Positions 27,736 through 35,100 of a stretch of 35,185 nt of DNA are shown here, piece by piece. Position numbers and translations under genes: made by a program. Positions within the stretch are counted from its first letter, which is position 1. Every line of letters begins with the position of its first letter. The notes under the pieces are model-generated. The model was not told the origin of the DNA. It saw only the letters and a list, made by a program, of their open reading frames with translations, and did no database searches. The stretch is from contig NZ_JAHNZV010000025.1 in the NCBI RefSeq assembly GCF_022267535.1, forward strand, positions 1 through 35,185, written 5' to 3'. This stretch comes from Psychromonas antarctica. GTDB taxonomy: Bacteria > Pseudomonadota > Gammaproteobacteria > Enterobacterales > Psychromonadaceae.

Positions 27736-27812
27736 GTAAGCGCTCTATAACCCCACCTATTAAAGCTTTTATTTAACTGCCACGATACCCTTTTTACTTA
27801 CAGGATATCGTT

Positions 27813-28133
27813 ATGCACATAAAACCTCTGACCAAAATACAACAAGGTTGGCTTGATCATATTAACCAAGCATCTGAGCAAAACTTATCAATGTCAGCCT
27901 ATGCAAAGCAACATAACCTTGCATTGAAGTCTTTTTATAACGCACGCTCTGCGCTTATAAAAAAAGGAGTATTACCTGCAATAATAAATAATACGTTGAT
28001 GCCAATAACAATCCCCCCCTTAGGTGCGGAACAACTCAGCTCTTCATGCAGAGTCACGCTATGTAATGGTGTGATTGTTGAGCTTGCAGACATAGATCTG
28101 GTTTCGTTATTCAAAAGTGTGAGCCAATTATGA
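27813..28133 (+). CDS. tnpA: IS66 accessory protein TnpA
   Basis: This 106-residue protein has a predicted N-terminal helix-turn-helix (QASEQNLSMSAYAKQHNLAL) and a short beta-rich C-terminus (CRVTLCNGVIVELADIDL). It is the usual first gene of IS66 elements, where TnpA is needed together with TnpB and TnpC for transposition. It begins 77 bp inside the left end, behind ACAGGATA. The stop overlaps the tnpB start (ATGA). The frame is intact although the element is not. Confidence 0.82.
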   Translation: MHIKPLTKIQQGWLDHINQASEQNLSMSAYAKQHNLALKSFYNARSALIKKGVLPAIINNTLMPITIPPLGAEQLSSSCRVTLCNGVIVELADIDLVSLFKSVSQL

Positions 28134-28489
28134 TCAGACCCGCTAATTCAATCGAAAAAATATACCTCTGTCGTGATCCTGTTGATTTCCGCAAAGCAAT
28201 TAATGGGCTTTCAATGATCGTTGAAGAAGTCCTTTGTCTTGATCCATTTTCTTCGCAACTGTTTGTCTTCACTAATAAACGGCGCAATAAAATCAAGATA
28301 CTCGTGTGGGATAAAACTGGCTTTATTTTATGGTTAAAGGCACTTGATAAAGCGCAATTTAAGTGGCCCAGAAAGCATCAAAATACAGTATTTACTGTCA
28401 ATGGGCAGCAGTTAAATTGGTTACTTGATGGTATCGATATTTTTGCGATGAAACCCCATAAAACCTTACGTTACAGCACGGTTTTATAG
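28130..28489 (+). CDS. tnpB: IS66 accessory protein TnpB
   Basis: This 119-residue protein carries the TnpB signature of IS66: IYLCRDPVDFRKAINGL near the N-terminus, FVFTNKRRNKIKILVWD in the middle and FILWLKALDKAQFKWP afterwards. The length fits the family norm of 110-120 residues. Its biochemical role is not settled; it is essential in some IS66 members. The start overlaps tnpA by four bases. The frame is undamaged. Confidence 0.92.
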   Translation: MIRPANSIEKIYLCRDPVDFRKAINGLSMIVEEVLCLDPFSSQLFVFTNKRRNKIKILVWDKTGFILWLKALDKAQFKWPRKHQNTVFTVNGQQLNWLLDGIDIFAMKPHKTLRYSTVL

Positions 28490-28524
28490 TGTTTTATTAG
28501 ACTGTTTTTGGTATAATATACGCC

Positions 28525-28698
28525 ATGAAAAAGACAGGAAATCAACCATCAACCATCAACCATCAACCATCAACCATCAACCATCAACCATCAACCATCA
28601 ACCATCAACCATCAACCATCAACCATCAACCATCAACCATCAACCATCAACCATCAACCATCAACCGATATGAAAACGCTTCAAGAATTACTGCTTGA
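28525..28698 (+). other. Repeat-spanning open frame (57 codons), candidate old 5' end of tnpC
   Basis: From ATG 28525 the frame reads MKKTG, then a seven-residue repeat (NQPSTIN, then HQPSTIN and so on), then RYENASRITA and a stop at 28696-28698. It is one frame off tnpC. With 17 or 20 heptamers instead of 18 the ATG would read straight into tnpC. It is probably an expanded leader of tnpC and not an independent peptide. Confidence 0.4.
28541..28666 (+). repeat. Heptanucleotide array (ATCAACC)18
   Basis: Eighteen perfect head-to-tail copies of ATCAACC occupy 126 bp, with no interruption. The array follows ATGAAAAAGACAGGAA (28525-28540) and ends at GATATGAAAACG, where the tnpC ATG lies at 28670. 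Because seven is not a multiple of three, each gain or loss shifts any frame read through the array. Confidence 0.98.
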
Positions 28699-29333
28699 GG
28701 CGCAATCTCTGCTGCAAGAAAAAGAGAAATTAATCTCAACGCAAGCCCTGTTAATCGCAGAAAAAGAAGCTCAAATCAGTACGCTGCTTGAGCAGTTAAA
28801 ACTGGCTCGCCACCAAAGGTTTGCATCAAGTAGTGAAAAACAAAGCGCTCAGCAGGGAGAGTTATTTGATGAAGCAGAAAAAATTATCGCAGAAGAGCCG
28901 ATTGAAGACGATGGCTTAATTGAAGATGAAAGCGAAACAGAAACAGAAACAAAGAAACCAACGAAAAAGAAGAAACGTGGTCGTGCACCATTACCAGCAC
29001 ACCTACCACGTGTAGAGATTGTCTACGATTTAGCTGAATCAGATAAAGTATGTCCACATGATGTTCAACCTTTACATCTAATTGGTGAAGACGTCTCTGA
29101 ACAGTTAGAAATTATTCCTGCAAAAGTACGGGTTATTCGCCATATCCGCTTTAAATATAACTGCCGTTGTTGTGAACAAGGAATTCATCAAGCGGAAATG
29201 CCAAAGTAAGCCTTCCCTAAAAGCAATGCAACAGCCGGTGCGCTCGCATATATTGCAGTCAGTAAATACCAAGATGCTCTTCCGCTTTATCGCCTCGAAA
29301 ATATATTTAAACGGGCGCAAGTACATATTCCTT
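28670..29333 (+). pseudogene. tnpC: IS66 transposase TnpC, truncated
   Basis: The N-terminus has a coiled-coil-like, Glu/Leu-rich region (QELLLEAQSLLQEKEKL), then LKLARHQRFASSSEK, an acidic stretch, a basic KKKKRGRAPLP segment and a cysteine cluster (YNCRCCEQ). This is the usual IS66 layout ahead of the catalytic domain. A TAA at 29207-29209 replaces a sense codon, and the same frame continues as FPKSNATAGALAYIAVSK and YQDALPLYRLENIFKRA before similarity ends near 29333. About 210 of the usual 500-plus residues remain, and the DDE domain is gone. Confidence 0.88.
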
Positions 29334-29427
29334 GGAAAAAGTTCTGGACACCCAATGATTTTGATTAATGATAATTACCCTTATATCTTTTAGTGATGCG
29401 GTTTTGCATGTTGGGAGGTGGTTTGTT

Positions 29428-30242
29428 ATGACTCAATCTCGTCAATCGCAAGTATCGCTATCGGATACCCCTTATTACCATTTTATTTCACGTTGCGTGC
29501 GTCGTGCTTATTTATGTGGTGAGGATAAATACACAGAAAAATCCTTAGAGCATCGCCGGCAGTGGGTGGTTGAACGAATGCATTATCTTGCTTCAGTATT
29601 TAATATCGATATTTGTGCCTATGCCATTATGTCGAATCATTACCATCTTGTGCTTCATATCGATGAATACGCTAACAACAAAATCAATCATAAAGAAGTC
29701 TGCGAGTGGTGGTGTCGGCTTTACTCAAAACCTGTTCTATTTTGTTCCTGACAAAATAGTGGGAAGGTCGCTTTATCTCAAGCGCTATTGGATGAAGACG
29801 TTTTGCTAACGTGTATGGCCTATGTTGACTTAAACCCTGTTCGCACCAAAATGAGTGATAGTGTCGAAACCTCTGAATATACCTCTTCTTATGATCGTAT
29901 CCATGGTGTTGTCCAGCAACAGAAAAACCATTGGCATACCATTTTAATAAAAAACCCTTATTTGGTTTTGTGGGTGATGAACATGAAGGAAACCCGCAAG
30001 GCATACCATTCTCATTATTGGATTATCTCGGATTAGTTGACAGGAGTGAACGGATTATTCGAGATGGCAAACGCGGTGCTATTTCAATGCAACATCCTCA
30101 ACTATTATCCAAACTCGGCTTAGATAGCGAGACGTGGATATCGCTCGCGAGTAGTTTTGGCAAAGAATATCAAGGCGCAGTTGGCTTTTTAGAGGCATTA
30201 GCAGAGTTTGCTAGTCATACCGGTAAGCACCAATATTTATAA
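29428..30242 (+). pseudogene. REP-associated tyrosine transposase (IS200-like Y1 family), decayed
   Basis: The start MTQSRQSQVSLSDTPYYHF follows a GGGAGG ribosome binding site. It leads into CVRRAYLCG and the HUH-type metal site SNHYHLVLH. After RLYSKPVL a segment of roughly 60-70 codons is missing, followed by an in-frame stop and a frameshift within SQALLDED. CMAYVDLNPVRTKMSD then resumes the family sequence. A further shift follows near 29930, after which GDEHEGNPQGIPFSLLDYL and DGKRGAISMQHP complete the normal C-terminus, ending at 30242. Family members are about 310-330 residues. The gene is dead by at least three lesions. Such transposases usually mobilise short hairpin repeats. Confidence 0.82.
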
Positions 30243-30612
30243 TGCATGAAAAACCAGTATTACTACCAAACTTTCTTTAAATTTAATTTTTATGATTCAA
30301 AATTAGATTATTTATACTATGGTTTCGTTATCAGGTTTAATAAGTGACTGTTTAATGTTGATGAAATAATAATATTTAGCCTCACTTTGTGGGGCTTTTA
30401 GTCCCTATTTCCGAACTGAGGTTATCTATAAATAAGTCGCTCAATGCACATATAAAAAGGGCATAAGTGCCATCTTTACTGATATTCGCAGGACTATTTC
30501 AATGTTTTGTTCGTGAATAGTTTGTTAAAATGATTTATATTATATAATATGGTGATTTTTAAGCTAGGATAGAGAGTGGTAACTGTCACTGCTCTTTTAA
30601 TAAGGTTTTACG
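30243..30612. other. Gap with terminator copy 2 and the djlA promoter region
   Basis: This stretch holds the second pfaD-end repeat (30328-30399) and then AT-rich DNA. A possible sigma-70 promoter for djlA is TTGTTA at 30522-30527 with TATAAT at 30543-30548, but the 15-bp spacing is short. AATAAGG lies just before the djlA ATG. No other gene was seen. Confidence 0.45.
30328..30399 (+). repeat. Direct repeat, copy 2: pfaD 3' end plus terminator
   Basis: TTATCAGGTTTAATAAGTGA through GTGGGGCTTTT matches 27424-27498 apart from a few substitutions. Similarity starts inside what would be the last pfaD codons and ends in the T-run (here TTTT then AG). Upstream of 30328 there is no further similarity to pfaD. 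The hairpin AGCCTCAC / GTGGGGCT (30378-30396) could still terminate transcription. Confidence 0.85.
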
Positions 30613-31545
30613 ATGATATGCTTTTGGGGCAAAACATTTGCTACCTTTTTGGGGTTTATGCTTATTGATGGCAATCCATTTGCCATACTCTTGGGCATTT
30701 TCTTCGGACATATTTTTGATCGTGCCGTTGTTAATTATTTTAATGAAAATAGTGTGTTATGCATAAATACTTTAAGTCATCAGGAAAGGCAAGAATGCTT
30801 TTTTTATAGTACATTCTCGGTGATGGGACATATTGCTAAAACAAAAGATCAAGTAACACCAGCTGATATTCAGGTTGCAAATGTTTATCTTGATCAAATG
30901 CCGCTTCAGGGGCAGACCTCTATAGACTGTGAGTATAATTTGTTGAACGCCTTACAAACAGCAAAGCATCGTATGCAAGTTGTAAGCACTTTTGCCGTCG
31001 CGAATGATAGCTGTTTGTTAAATTCTCTGCAAACCACAAAGCACCGCATGCAGGCTCATAGTGCTTTTTCTGCCGGTAAGGATAAAGATTTTTCACTGCT
31101 GCAAACATTATCCGAATTTGTACACATGGCTGGCGAGGATAGGAATGTTCTGCAGATGTTTTTGGGTATCCAAATAAAGATGGCCTATACAGATGGACTG
31201 ATTCATAGTGAGAAAAGAGAGACCTTATATAACATTGCTGAACACTTAGGTTTTTCATCTTTTGAATTAAATCGTTTATTGCGTATGATTGCAGGACAAC
31301 ATCATTTTCATCAAGAAAATCAACAAGAAGAAAGTGAAGATGACTCTTATAAAATCCTTGGTATTAAGAATAAAGCCTCGGATAAAGAAGTTAAACGTGC
31401 ATATCGAAAACTGATGAGTCAATATCACCCTGATAAATTTGCATCAAAAGGTTTACCAAAAGAGATGATGCAGCTGACAAAAGAAAAAACCCAGTATATC
31501 CAACGTGCATATGAAACATTATGTAAATCGCAAGGTTTAAAATAG
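30613..31545 (+). CDS. djlA: Membrane-anchored DnaJ-like co-chaperone DjlA
   Basis: DjlA is an inner-membrane co-chaperone that stimulates DnaK ATPase. Here an N-terminal membrane segment with the family's GxxxG-like pattern (FMLIDGNPFAILLGIFFGHIFD, shown only in outline) is followed by a TerB-like helical domain (about 50-225; FFYSTFSVMGHIAKTK, FLGIQIKMAYTDG) and a C-terminal J domain (about 245-310) with the HPD motif at 272-274 (YHPDKFASKG). At 310 residues it is about 40 longer than E. coli DjlA. The excess lies in the TerB-like domain, where 25 residues are duplicated (110-134 and 135-159; LQTAKHRMQ and LQTTKHRMQ). It starts at ATG 30613 after AATAAGG. Confidence 0.92.
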   Translation: MICFWGKTFATFLGFMLIDGNPFAILLGIFFGHIFDRAVVNYFNENSVLCINTLSHQERQECFFYSTFSVMGHIAKTKDQVTPADIQVANVYLDQMPLQGQTSIDCEYNLLNALQTAKHRMQVVSTFAVANDSCLLNSLQTTKHRMQAHSAFSAGKDKDFSLLQTLSEFVHMAGEDRNVLQMFLGIQIKMAYTDGLIHSEKRETLYNIAEHLGFSSFELNRLLRMIAGQHHFHQENQQEESEDDSYKILGIKNKASDKEVKRAYRKLMSQYHPDKFASKGLPKEMMQLTKEKTQYIQRAYETLCKSQGLK

Positions 31546-31742
31546 ATGTCAATCAATCTCATATAGCATCAATGTAATATTGGTGGGGATAGTCCCTGAA
31601 GAGTAAGTCTTAACGCGCTATCGTTGTTGAGTCTTGCGCCCGAAGCGTAGAATGATAAAAATGGCAGCAAAACTCCTCAAAAAACAGTAATCACCAGAAA
31701 GCATTAGTGTTACTCCTGCATTACCATTAATAGGAAACTTAG

Positions 31743-32282
31743 GTGTCTGAAATTAAACAATTAAATAGTAAAATAGTATATCAAAACAAATGGATGACTA
31801 TTCGAGAAGATAAAATTATTAGGCCTAGTGGGGCTGAAGGTATTTATAGCGTATTAGATAAGGTGGATTTTGTTGTCATTGTGCCTGTTCAGGACAATCA
31901 TATTTATCTAGTTGAGCAATATCGATACCCTGTAAAAGGTCGATATTGGGAATTACCACAAGGTTCATTAGAAGGTGATCTCGAATCTCAATATGTAGAT
32001 GCGGCAAAGAGAGAACTGCGTGAAGAAACTGGGTTAATATCTAGTAACATGGTGTATGTTGGATATCAATTCCTAGCTTGTGGCCATTCAAGCCAAGGGT
32101 ATCACATTTATTTGGCTACAGATTTAGAGCAGGGGGCAAACGATTTAGATCCTGAAGAAGAAGATTTGCTGACAAAAAAAGTCACTATTGAAAAATTCGA
32201 AGAAATGTTACGCACTGAGGTAATAAAAGATGCGACCACATTAAATGCCTATAGCTTGGCTAAATTAAAAGGGTTGTTGTGA
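31743..32282 (+). CDS. Nudix hydrolase, ADP-sugar pyrophosphatase-like
   Basis: This 179-residue cytoplasmic Nudix protein probably cleaves a nucleoside diphosphate-linked substrate. The N-terminal strand layout (KIVYQNKWMTIREDKI, then VVIVPVQDNHIYLVEQYRYP) resembles NudF/NudK-type ADP-ribose or sugar pyrophosphatases. The Nudix box is G-SLEGDL-E-SQYVDAAK-RELREETGL, two residues longer than canonical between the first Gly and REL. This is seen in a subgroup with a WELPQG lead, and the metal-binding REXXEE core is complete. The start is a GTG at 31743 behind TAGGAAAC; no in-frame ATG gives the full domain. The substrate is unknown. Confidence 0.85.
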   Translation: MSEIKQLNSKIVYQNKWMTIREDKIIRPSGAEGIYSVLDKVDFVVIVPVQDNHIYLVEQYRYPVKGRYWELPQGSLEGDLESQYVDAAKRELREETGLISSNMVYVGYQFLACGHSSQGYHIYLATDLEQGANDLDPEEEDLLTKKVTIEKFEEMLRTEVIKDATTLNAYSLAKLKGLL

Positions 32283-32312
32283 AACGCTGTTAAAGCACAC
32301 CGATGGCTTAGG

Positions 32313-32332
32313 GTTAGTGCATCCGTGCTAAC
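32313..32332. terminator. Weak hairpin after the Nudix gene
   Basis: GTTAGTGC pairs with GTGCTAAC around ATCC, with two G-T pairs. It lies about 30 bp past the Nudix stop, in the gap to the convergent LysR gene. It lacks a T-run, so terminator function is doubtful. Confidence 0.3.
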
Positions 32333-32457
32333 ACAACAAGTTTACAAGAGGAAATCTAAGCGCGGGTGTTGATTGGTGCTTACATAAAAGTTAATCAATC
32401 GACCTAAGAGACTCTTTTATTTCGACTGTTTACGTGGGGATGTGTATTATTTGTAAT

Positions 32458-33363
32458 CTAATCACAGGTTTTATCAGCTGAAAGAACACGACGTAATAAC
32501 GCGCTAATAGTTTGGTAACGATGTGCTAAATTGCGGTTGCGTTTTTGTACTAAATATAAAGTTTCTTTCACTTTTTTTGCGGTTTCCCCAATATAAAGAG
32601 ACTCTCTTTTGGGGAAGTTTTCTACGGCACTCTCGGGAAGCACTGTAAAGCCAAGCCCTTTAGCCACTGGCAATAATATTTGATTGAGCTGGTTAATGTA
32701 GCCAGATTTTGGGAGTTCATCTAAATTTAGGTTTGCTAATTCTTTTTCGCCGCATAAATCAAAATAAAGAGACAAATAATGCATTGCATCGGGATGATCG
32801 ATTAAGCCACAGTTAAACAGTAATTCGGCGGTGATTTTTTTATTCTCATACTGCCTTGGCAACAGCAAACATAATGCTTCTTGTGCAATGATTTCACTTT
32901 GATAGAGGTTGCTATTTGGAAGGTGTGTGACAATGCCTAAGTCAACAGTACCCGATAACACATCATGCAAAATTTTCTTATTGGGTGCGGCTTCAAGATG
33001 AATATTTAAATCAGGATATTGCTGTTGTAACGACAATAGCTCAGGATACAGCAATAATGCCAAAGAACCTGAACAAGACAAAATACATTGGCCTGAATAG
33101 GGATTATCAAAACTTAATTTATCAATCAAACTCGCTTCATCTTTCGCTGTTTTTAGTGCGTATTCATAAACAATTTTACCCTGCTCAGTAATTTCAAAGC
33201 CTTTATTTTCTCGCTTAATAAGAGAATGATTACAGGCATCTTCTAACTTTTTTATATGCTGGCTCACACCTGGCTGGGTCATGTACAACTTTTCAGCCGT
33301 TTGCGTAAAGTGGCCAACGTCTATCAATGTTTTAAATGTATTCAACCAAACTGGATTAAGCAT
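32458..33363 (-). CDS. LysR-family transcriptional regulator
   Basis: This 301-residue protein has an N-terminal winged helix-turn-helix (about 4-63: TFKTLIDVGHFTQTAEKLYM, then TQPGVSQHIKKLE) and a C-terminal periplasmic-binding-like effector domain (about 90-290) beginning QCILSCSGSLALLLYPELL. Both are typical of LysR regulators. It is divergent from the NemA-type reductase gene, 262 bp away, and LysR proteins commonly control a divergent neighbour, so nemA is the likely target. The effector is unknown. It starts at ATG 33363. Confidence 0.92.
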   Translation of the reverse strand: MLNPVWLNTFKTLIDVGHFTQTAEKLYMTQPGVSQHIKKLEDACNHSLIKRENKGFEITEQGKIVYEYALKTAKDEASLIDKLSFDNPYSGQCILSCSGSLALLLYPELLSLQQQYPDLNIHLEAAPNKKILHDVLSGTVDLGIVTHLPNSNLYQSEIIAQEALCLLLPRQYENKKITAELLFNCGLIDHPDAMHYLSLYFDLCGEKELANLNLDELPKSGYINQLNQILLPVAKGLGFTVLPESAVENFPKRESLYIGETAKKVKETLYLVQKRNRNLAHRYQTISALLRRVLSADKTCD

Positions 33364-33398
33364 GGTAACGATCCTTTTGATAACATAAAATTATTACA

Positions 33399-33413
33399 AT
33401 CATAATTAATGAT
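33399..33413. promoter_or_regulatory. Candidate LysR operator (T-N11-A palindrome)
   Basis: ATCATAATTAATGAT has the symmetrical arms ATCAT and ATGAT and contains the LysR-type T-N11-A pattern (TCATAATTAATGA). It lies 36 bp upstream of the LysR start in the gap shared with nemA, a typical autoregulatory position. AT-rich DNA makes chance matches easy. Confidence 0.4.
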
Positions 33414-33625
33414 AATTTATAGTATACATTAGATTGGCGTATATTTACCTCACAGAAGCAAAGTGCTCCTCTTACAATATTATGAACAGTTTTGGATTTG
33501 TAACTTCAGCTAATAAGGTGTGGTTGAAACCGTGCATGCAAATCTAAAATGGATCTGTGAATTAGATATTCTGAAAAACAACAGATTGAGCAATCTAACA
33601 AACTCATTCTCCAAGGAGATAGATA

Positions 33626-34723
33626 ATGACAAACTTACTATTTAAACCGTTGCAAGTGGGTAATATCTCACTTAAAAACCGTATCGTAATGCCACCAATG
33701 ACACGCTCCCGTGCATGTCAACCGGGCAATCTAGCCAATCCAATAATGGCAGAGTACTATACCCAGCGTGCGTCTGCGGGTCTTATTGTCACGGAAGGAA
33801 CGCAGATATCAGCGTTGGGTCAAGGTTATGCTTGGACACCGGGTATTTATACCCCTGAGCAAATCACTAGCTGGAAGAAAATAACACAGGCTGTTCACGC
33901 AAAAGGCGGAGCCATATTTGCGCAACTTTGGCATGTTGGACGTGTCTCTCATCCTAAAAATACTGGTGGTGAACAACCCATCTCTTCATCTGCTATTAAA
34001 GCTGAAAATGTAAAAGTGTTTATTGATGATGGTTCCAAAGGGCCCGGGTTTGTAGATGTTGTAGCGCCACGAGCAATGACCCTATCCGACATAAAACAAG
34101 TCGTGGAAGAATATCGTCAGGCCGCTCTCAATGCCATTGAGGCTGGTTTTGATGGCATAGAATTACATGCTGCCAATGGTTATTTGATCAACCAATTTAT
34201 TGATTCTGAAGCCAACAATCGTAGCGATCAATATGGTGGATCTATCGAAAATCGTTTACGTTTCTTGGGAGAGGTTGTTGCTGCCATGGTTGATGCGATA
34301 GGCGCTGAACGTGTAGGTGTGCGACTTGCACCGCTTACCTCTTTAAACGGCACGGTTGATGCAACGCCAGTTGAAACATATATAGCCGCTGCGGCATTAC
34401 TAAATACGTATAATATTGTATATCTGCATATTGCAGAAGTGGATTGGGATGATGCACCGGATACGCCGCACGCATTCAAACAAGCATTGCGTGCAGCCTA
34501 TCAGGGCATTCTGATTTATGCGGGTCGCTATAATGCCGAGAAAGCAGAACAGGCGATTAGTGATGGCCTAGCGGATATGATTGGTTTTGGCCGTCCATTC
34601 GTCGCTAATCCAGATCTACCCAATCGTATGAAAAATGGCTATCCACTAGCAATTCACGATGCCAATACACTGTTTGCTGGCGATGAAAAAGGGTTGACTG
34701 ATTACCCTGAATATAAGGCCTAA
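33626..34723 (+). CDS. nemA: Old yellow enzyme-type alkene reductase (NemA-like)
   Basis: This 365-residue FMN-dependent TIM-barrel ene-reductase uses NAD(P)H to reduce activated double bonds and other electrophiles. Family motifs are LFKPLQVGNISLKNRIVMPP at the N-terminus, FAQLWHVGRVSHP, ELHAANGYLINQF with the substrate-binding His181 and Asn184, RSDQYGGSIENR, and the late FGRPFVANPDLP. The layout and length fit E. coli NemA (N-ethylmaleimide reductase). Real substrates are broad and not predictable. It starts at ATG 33626 behind AAGGAG. The divergent LysR gene probably regulates it. The SPLG segment common in relatives reads APLT here. Confidence 0.9.
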   Translation: MTNLLFKPLQVGNISLKNRIVMPPMTRSRACQPGNLANPIMAEYYTQRASAGLIVTEGTQISALGQGYAWTPGIYTPEQITSWKKITQAVHAKGGAIFAQLWHVGRVSHPKNTGGEQPISSSAIKAENVKVFIDDGSKGPGFVDVVAPRAMTLSDIKQVVEEYRQAALNAIEAGFDGIELHAANGYLINQFIDSEANNRSDQYGGSIENRLRFLGEVVAAMVDAIGAERVGVRLAPLTSLNGTVDATPVETYIAAAALLNTYNIVYLHIAEVDWDDAPDTPHAFKQALRAAYQGILIYAGRYNAEKAEQAISDGLADMIGFGRPFVANPDLPNRMKNGYPLAIHDANTLFAGDEKGLTDYPEYKA

Positions 34724-34729
34724 TTTATG

Positions 34730-34776
34730 CTAATGTTACCTTAAGATGCTGATATTTCATCTCGAAGTAACATTAG
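34730..34776 (+). terminator. Long hairpin just after nemA
   Basis: CTAATGTTAC (34730-34739) pairs perfectly with GTAACATTAG (34767-34776), and an inner AGATG/CATCT pair extends the stem. It begins six bases after the nemA stop. There is no T-run, so it may be a mRNA-end stabiliser or a Rho-dependent end and not a classical terminator. Confidence 0.55.
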
Positions 34777-35036
34777 GTTAGAGACTAGGCAAATAAATAA
34801 TCCGCTATAAAAGAATTATTTTACATGCTTATGTAGATGACTCAGGTTGTTTTTTGTAAAAAGATTAAAATGACTACCACGCACACTTCATGCGACTGCG
34901 AAACTGTGTTTCGGTTCGCATTCATTAACAGAGGCGCTACGCGCTACACAGAGAAAAAATTAACATATTAAAACTCAAGTTTCGGGATTCAAAACAAACA
35001 ATAAAACCCAAATAACTCGATGATTTTAAAGAGGTT

Positions 35037-35097
35037 GATGTCTCATTGTGGTAAAATGCTTGTTAACTAGACAAAGGATAATACAACAAGAGACATC
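35037..35097. promoter_or_regulatory. 8-bp inverted repeat flanking the leader of the edge gene
   Basis: GATGTCTC (35037-35044) is the exact reverse complement of GAGACATC (35090-35097). The right arm lies three bases before the ATG at 35101. The span includes GATAAT at 35077-35082, a possible -10. It could be an operator, a leader hairpin covering the start, or the terminal region of an insertion sequence. Confidence 0.4.
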
Positions 35098-35100
35098 GAA

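Larger units (their letters stand above)
27736..29333 (+). mobile_element. IS66-family element, right end missing
   Basis: The left end is GTAAGCGCTCTATAACCCC at 27736, the typical GTAAGCG terminus of IS66 elements. The order tnpA, tnpB, tnpC with a four-base ATGA overlap between the first two is also typical. tnpC is broken and similarity to it stops near 29333. No matching CGCTTAC right end was found before the next element, so this copy is immobile unless helped by other copies. Confidence 0.8.
34724..35100. other. Gap after nemA with hairpins
   Basis: About 375 bp without a recognisable gene. It holds a long hairpin at 34730-34776 (separate entry), a smaller one with arms TGCGAA (34897-34902) and TTCGCA (34915-34920), the near-palindrome GGCGCTACGCGC just after it, and an 8-bp inverted repeat near the right end. 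Confidence 0.45.

Noticed and set aside
28541-28666. The regular array could be read as a CRISPR
   Set aside because: The unit is seven bases with no spacers and no cas genes nearby. It is a simple tandem repeat.
28525-28698. A small secreted or repetitive peptide encoded by the heptamer array
   Set aside because: The seven-residue repeat is the automatic result of translating a seven-base repeat. Its position between tnpB and tnpC makes an expanded tnpC leader more likely.
29368-29427. An upstream extension of the tyrosine transposase start (an in-frame start at 29368)
   Set aside because: The family start MTQSRQSQ at 29428 has a strong GGGAGG site just ahead. The extension has no family similarity.
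31546-31742. Possible small RNA or gene between djlA and the Nudix gene
   Set aside because: No strong hairpin with a T-run, no start codon with a ribosome binding site leading to a plausible protein, and no repeat partner elsewhere in the window.
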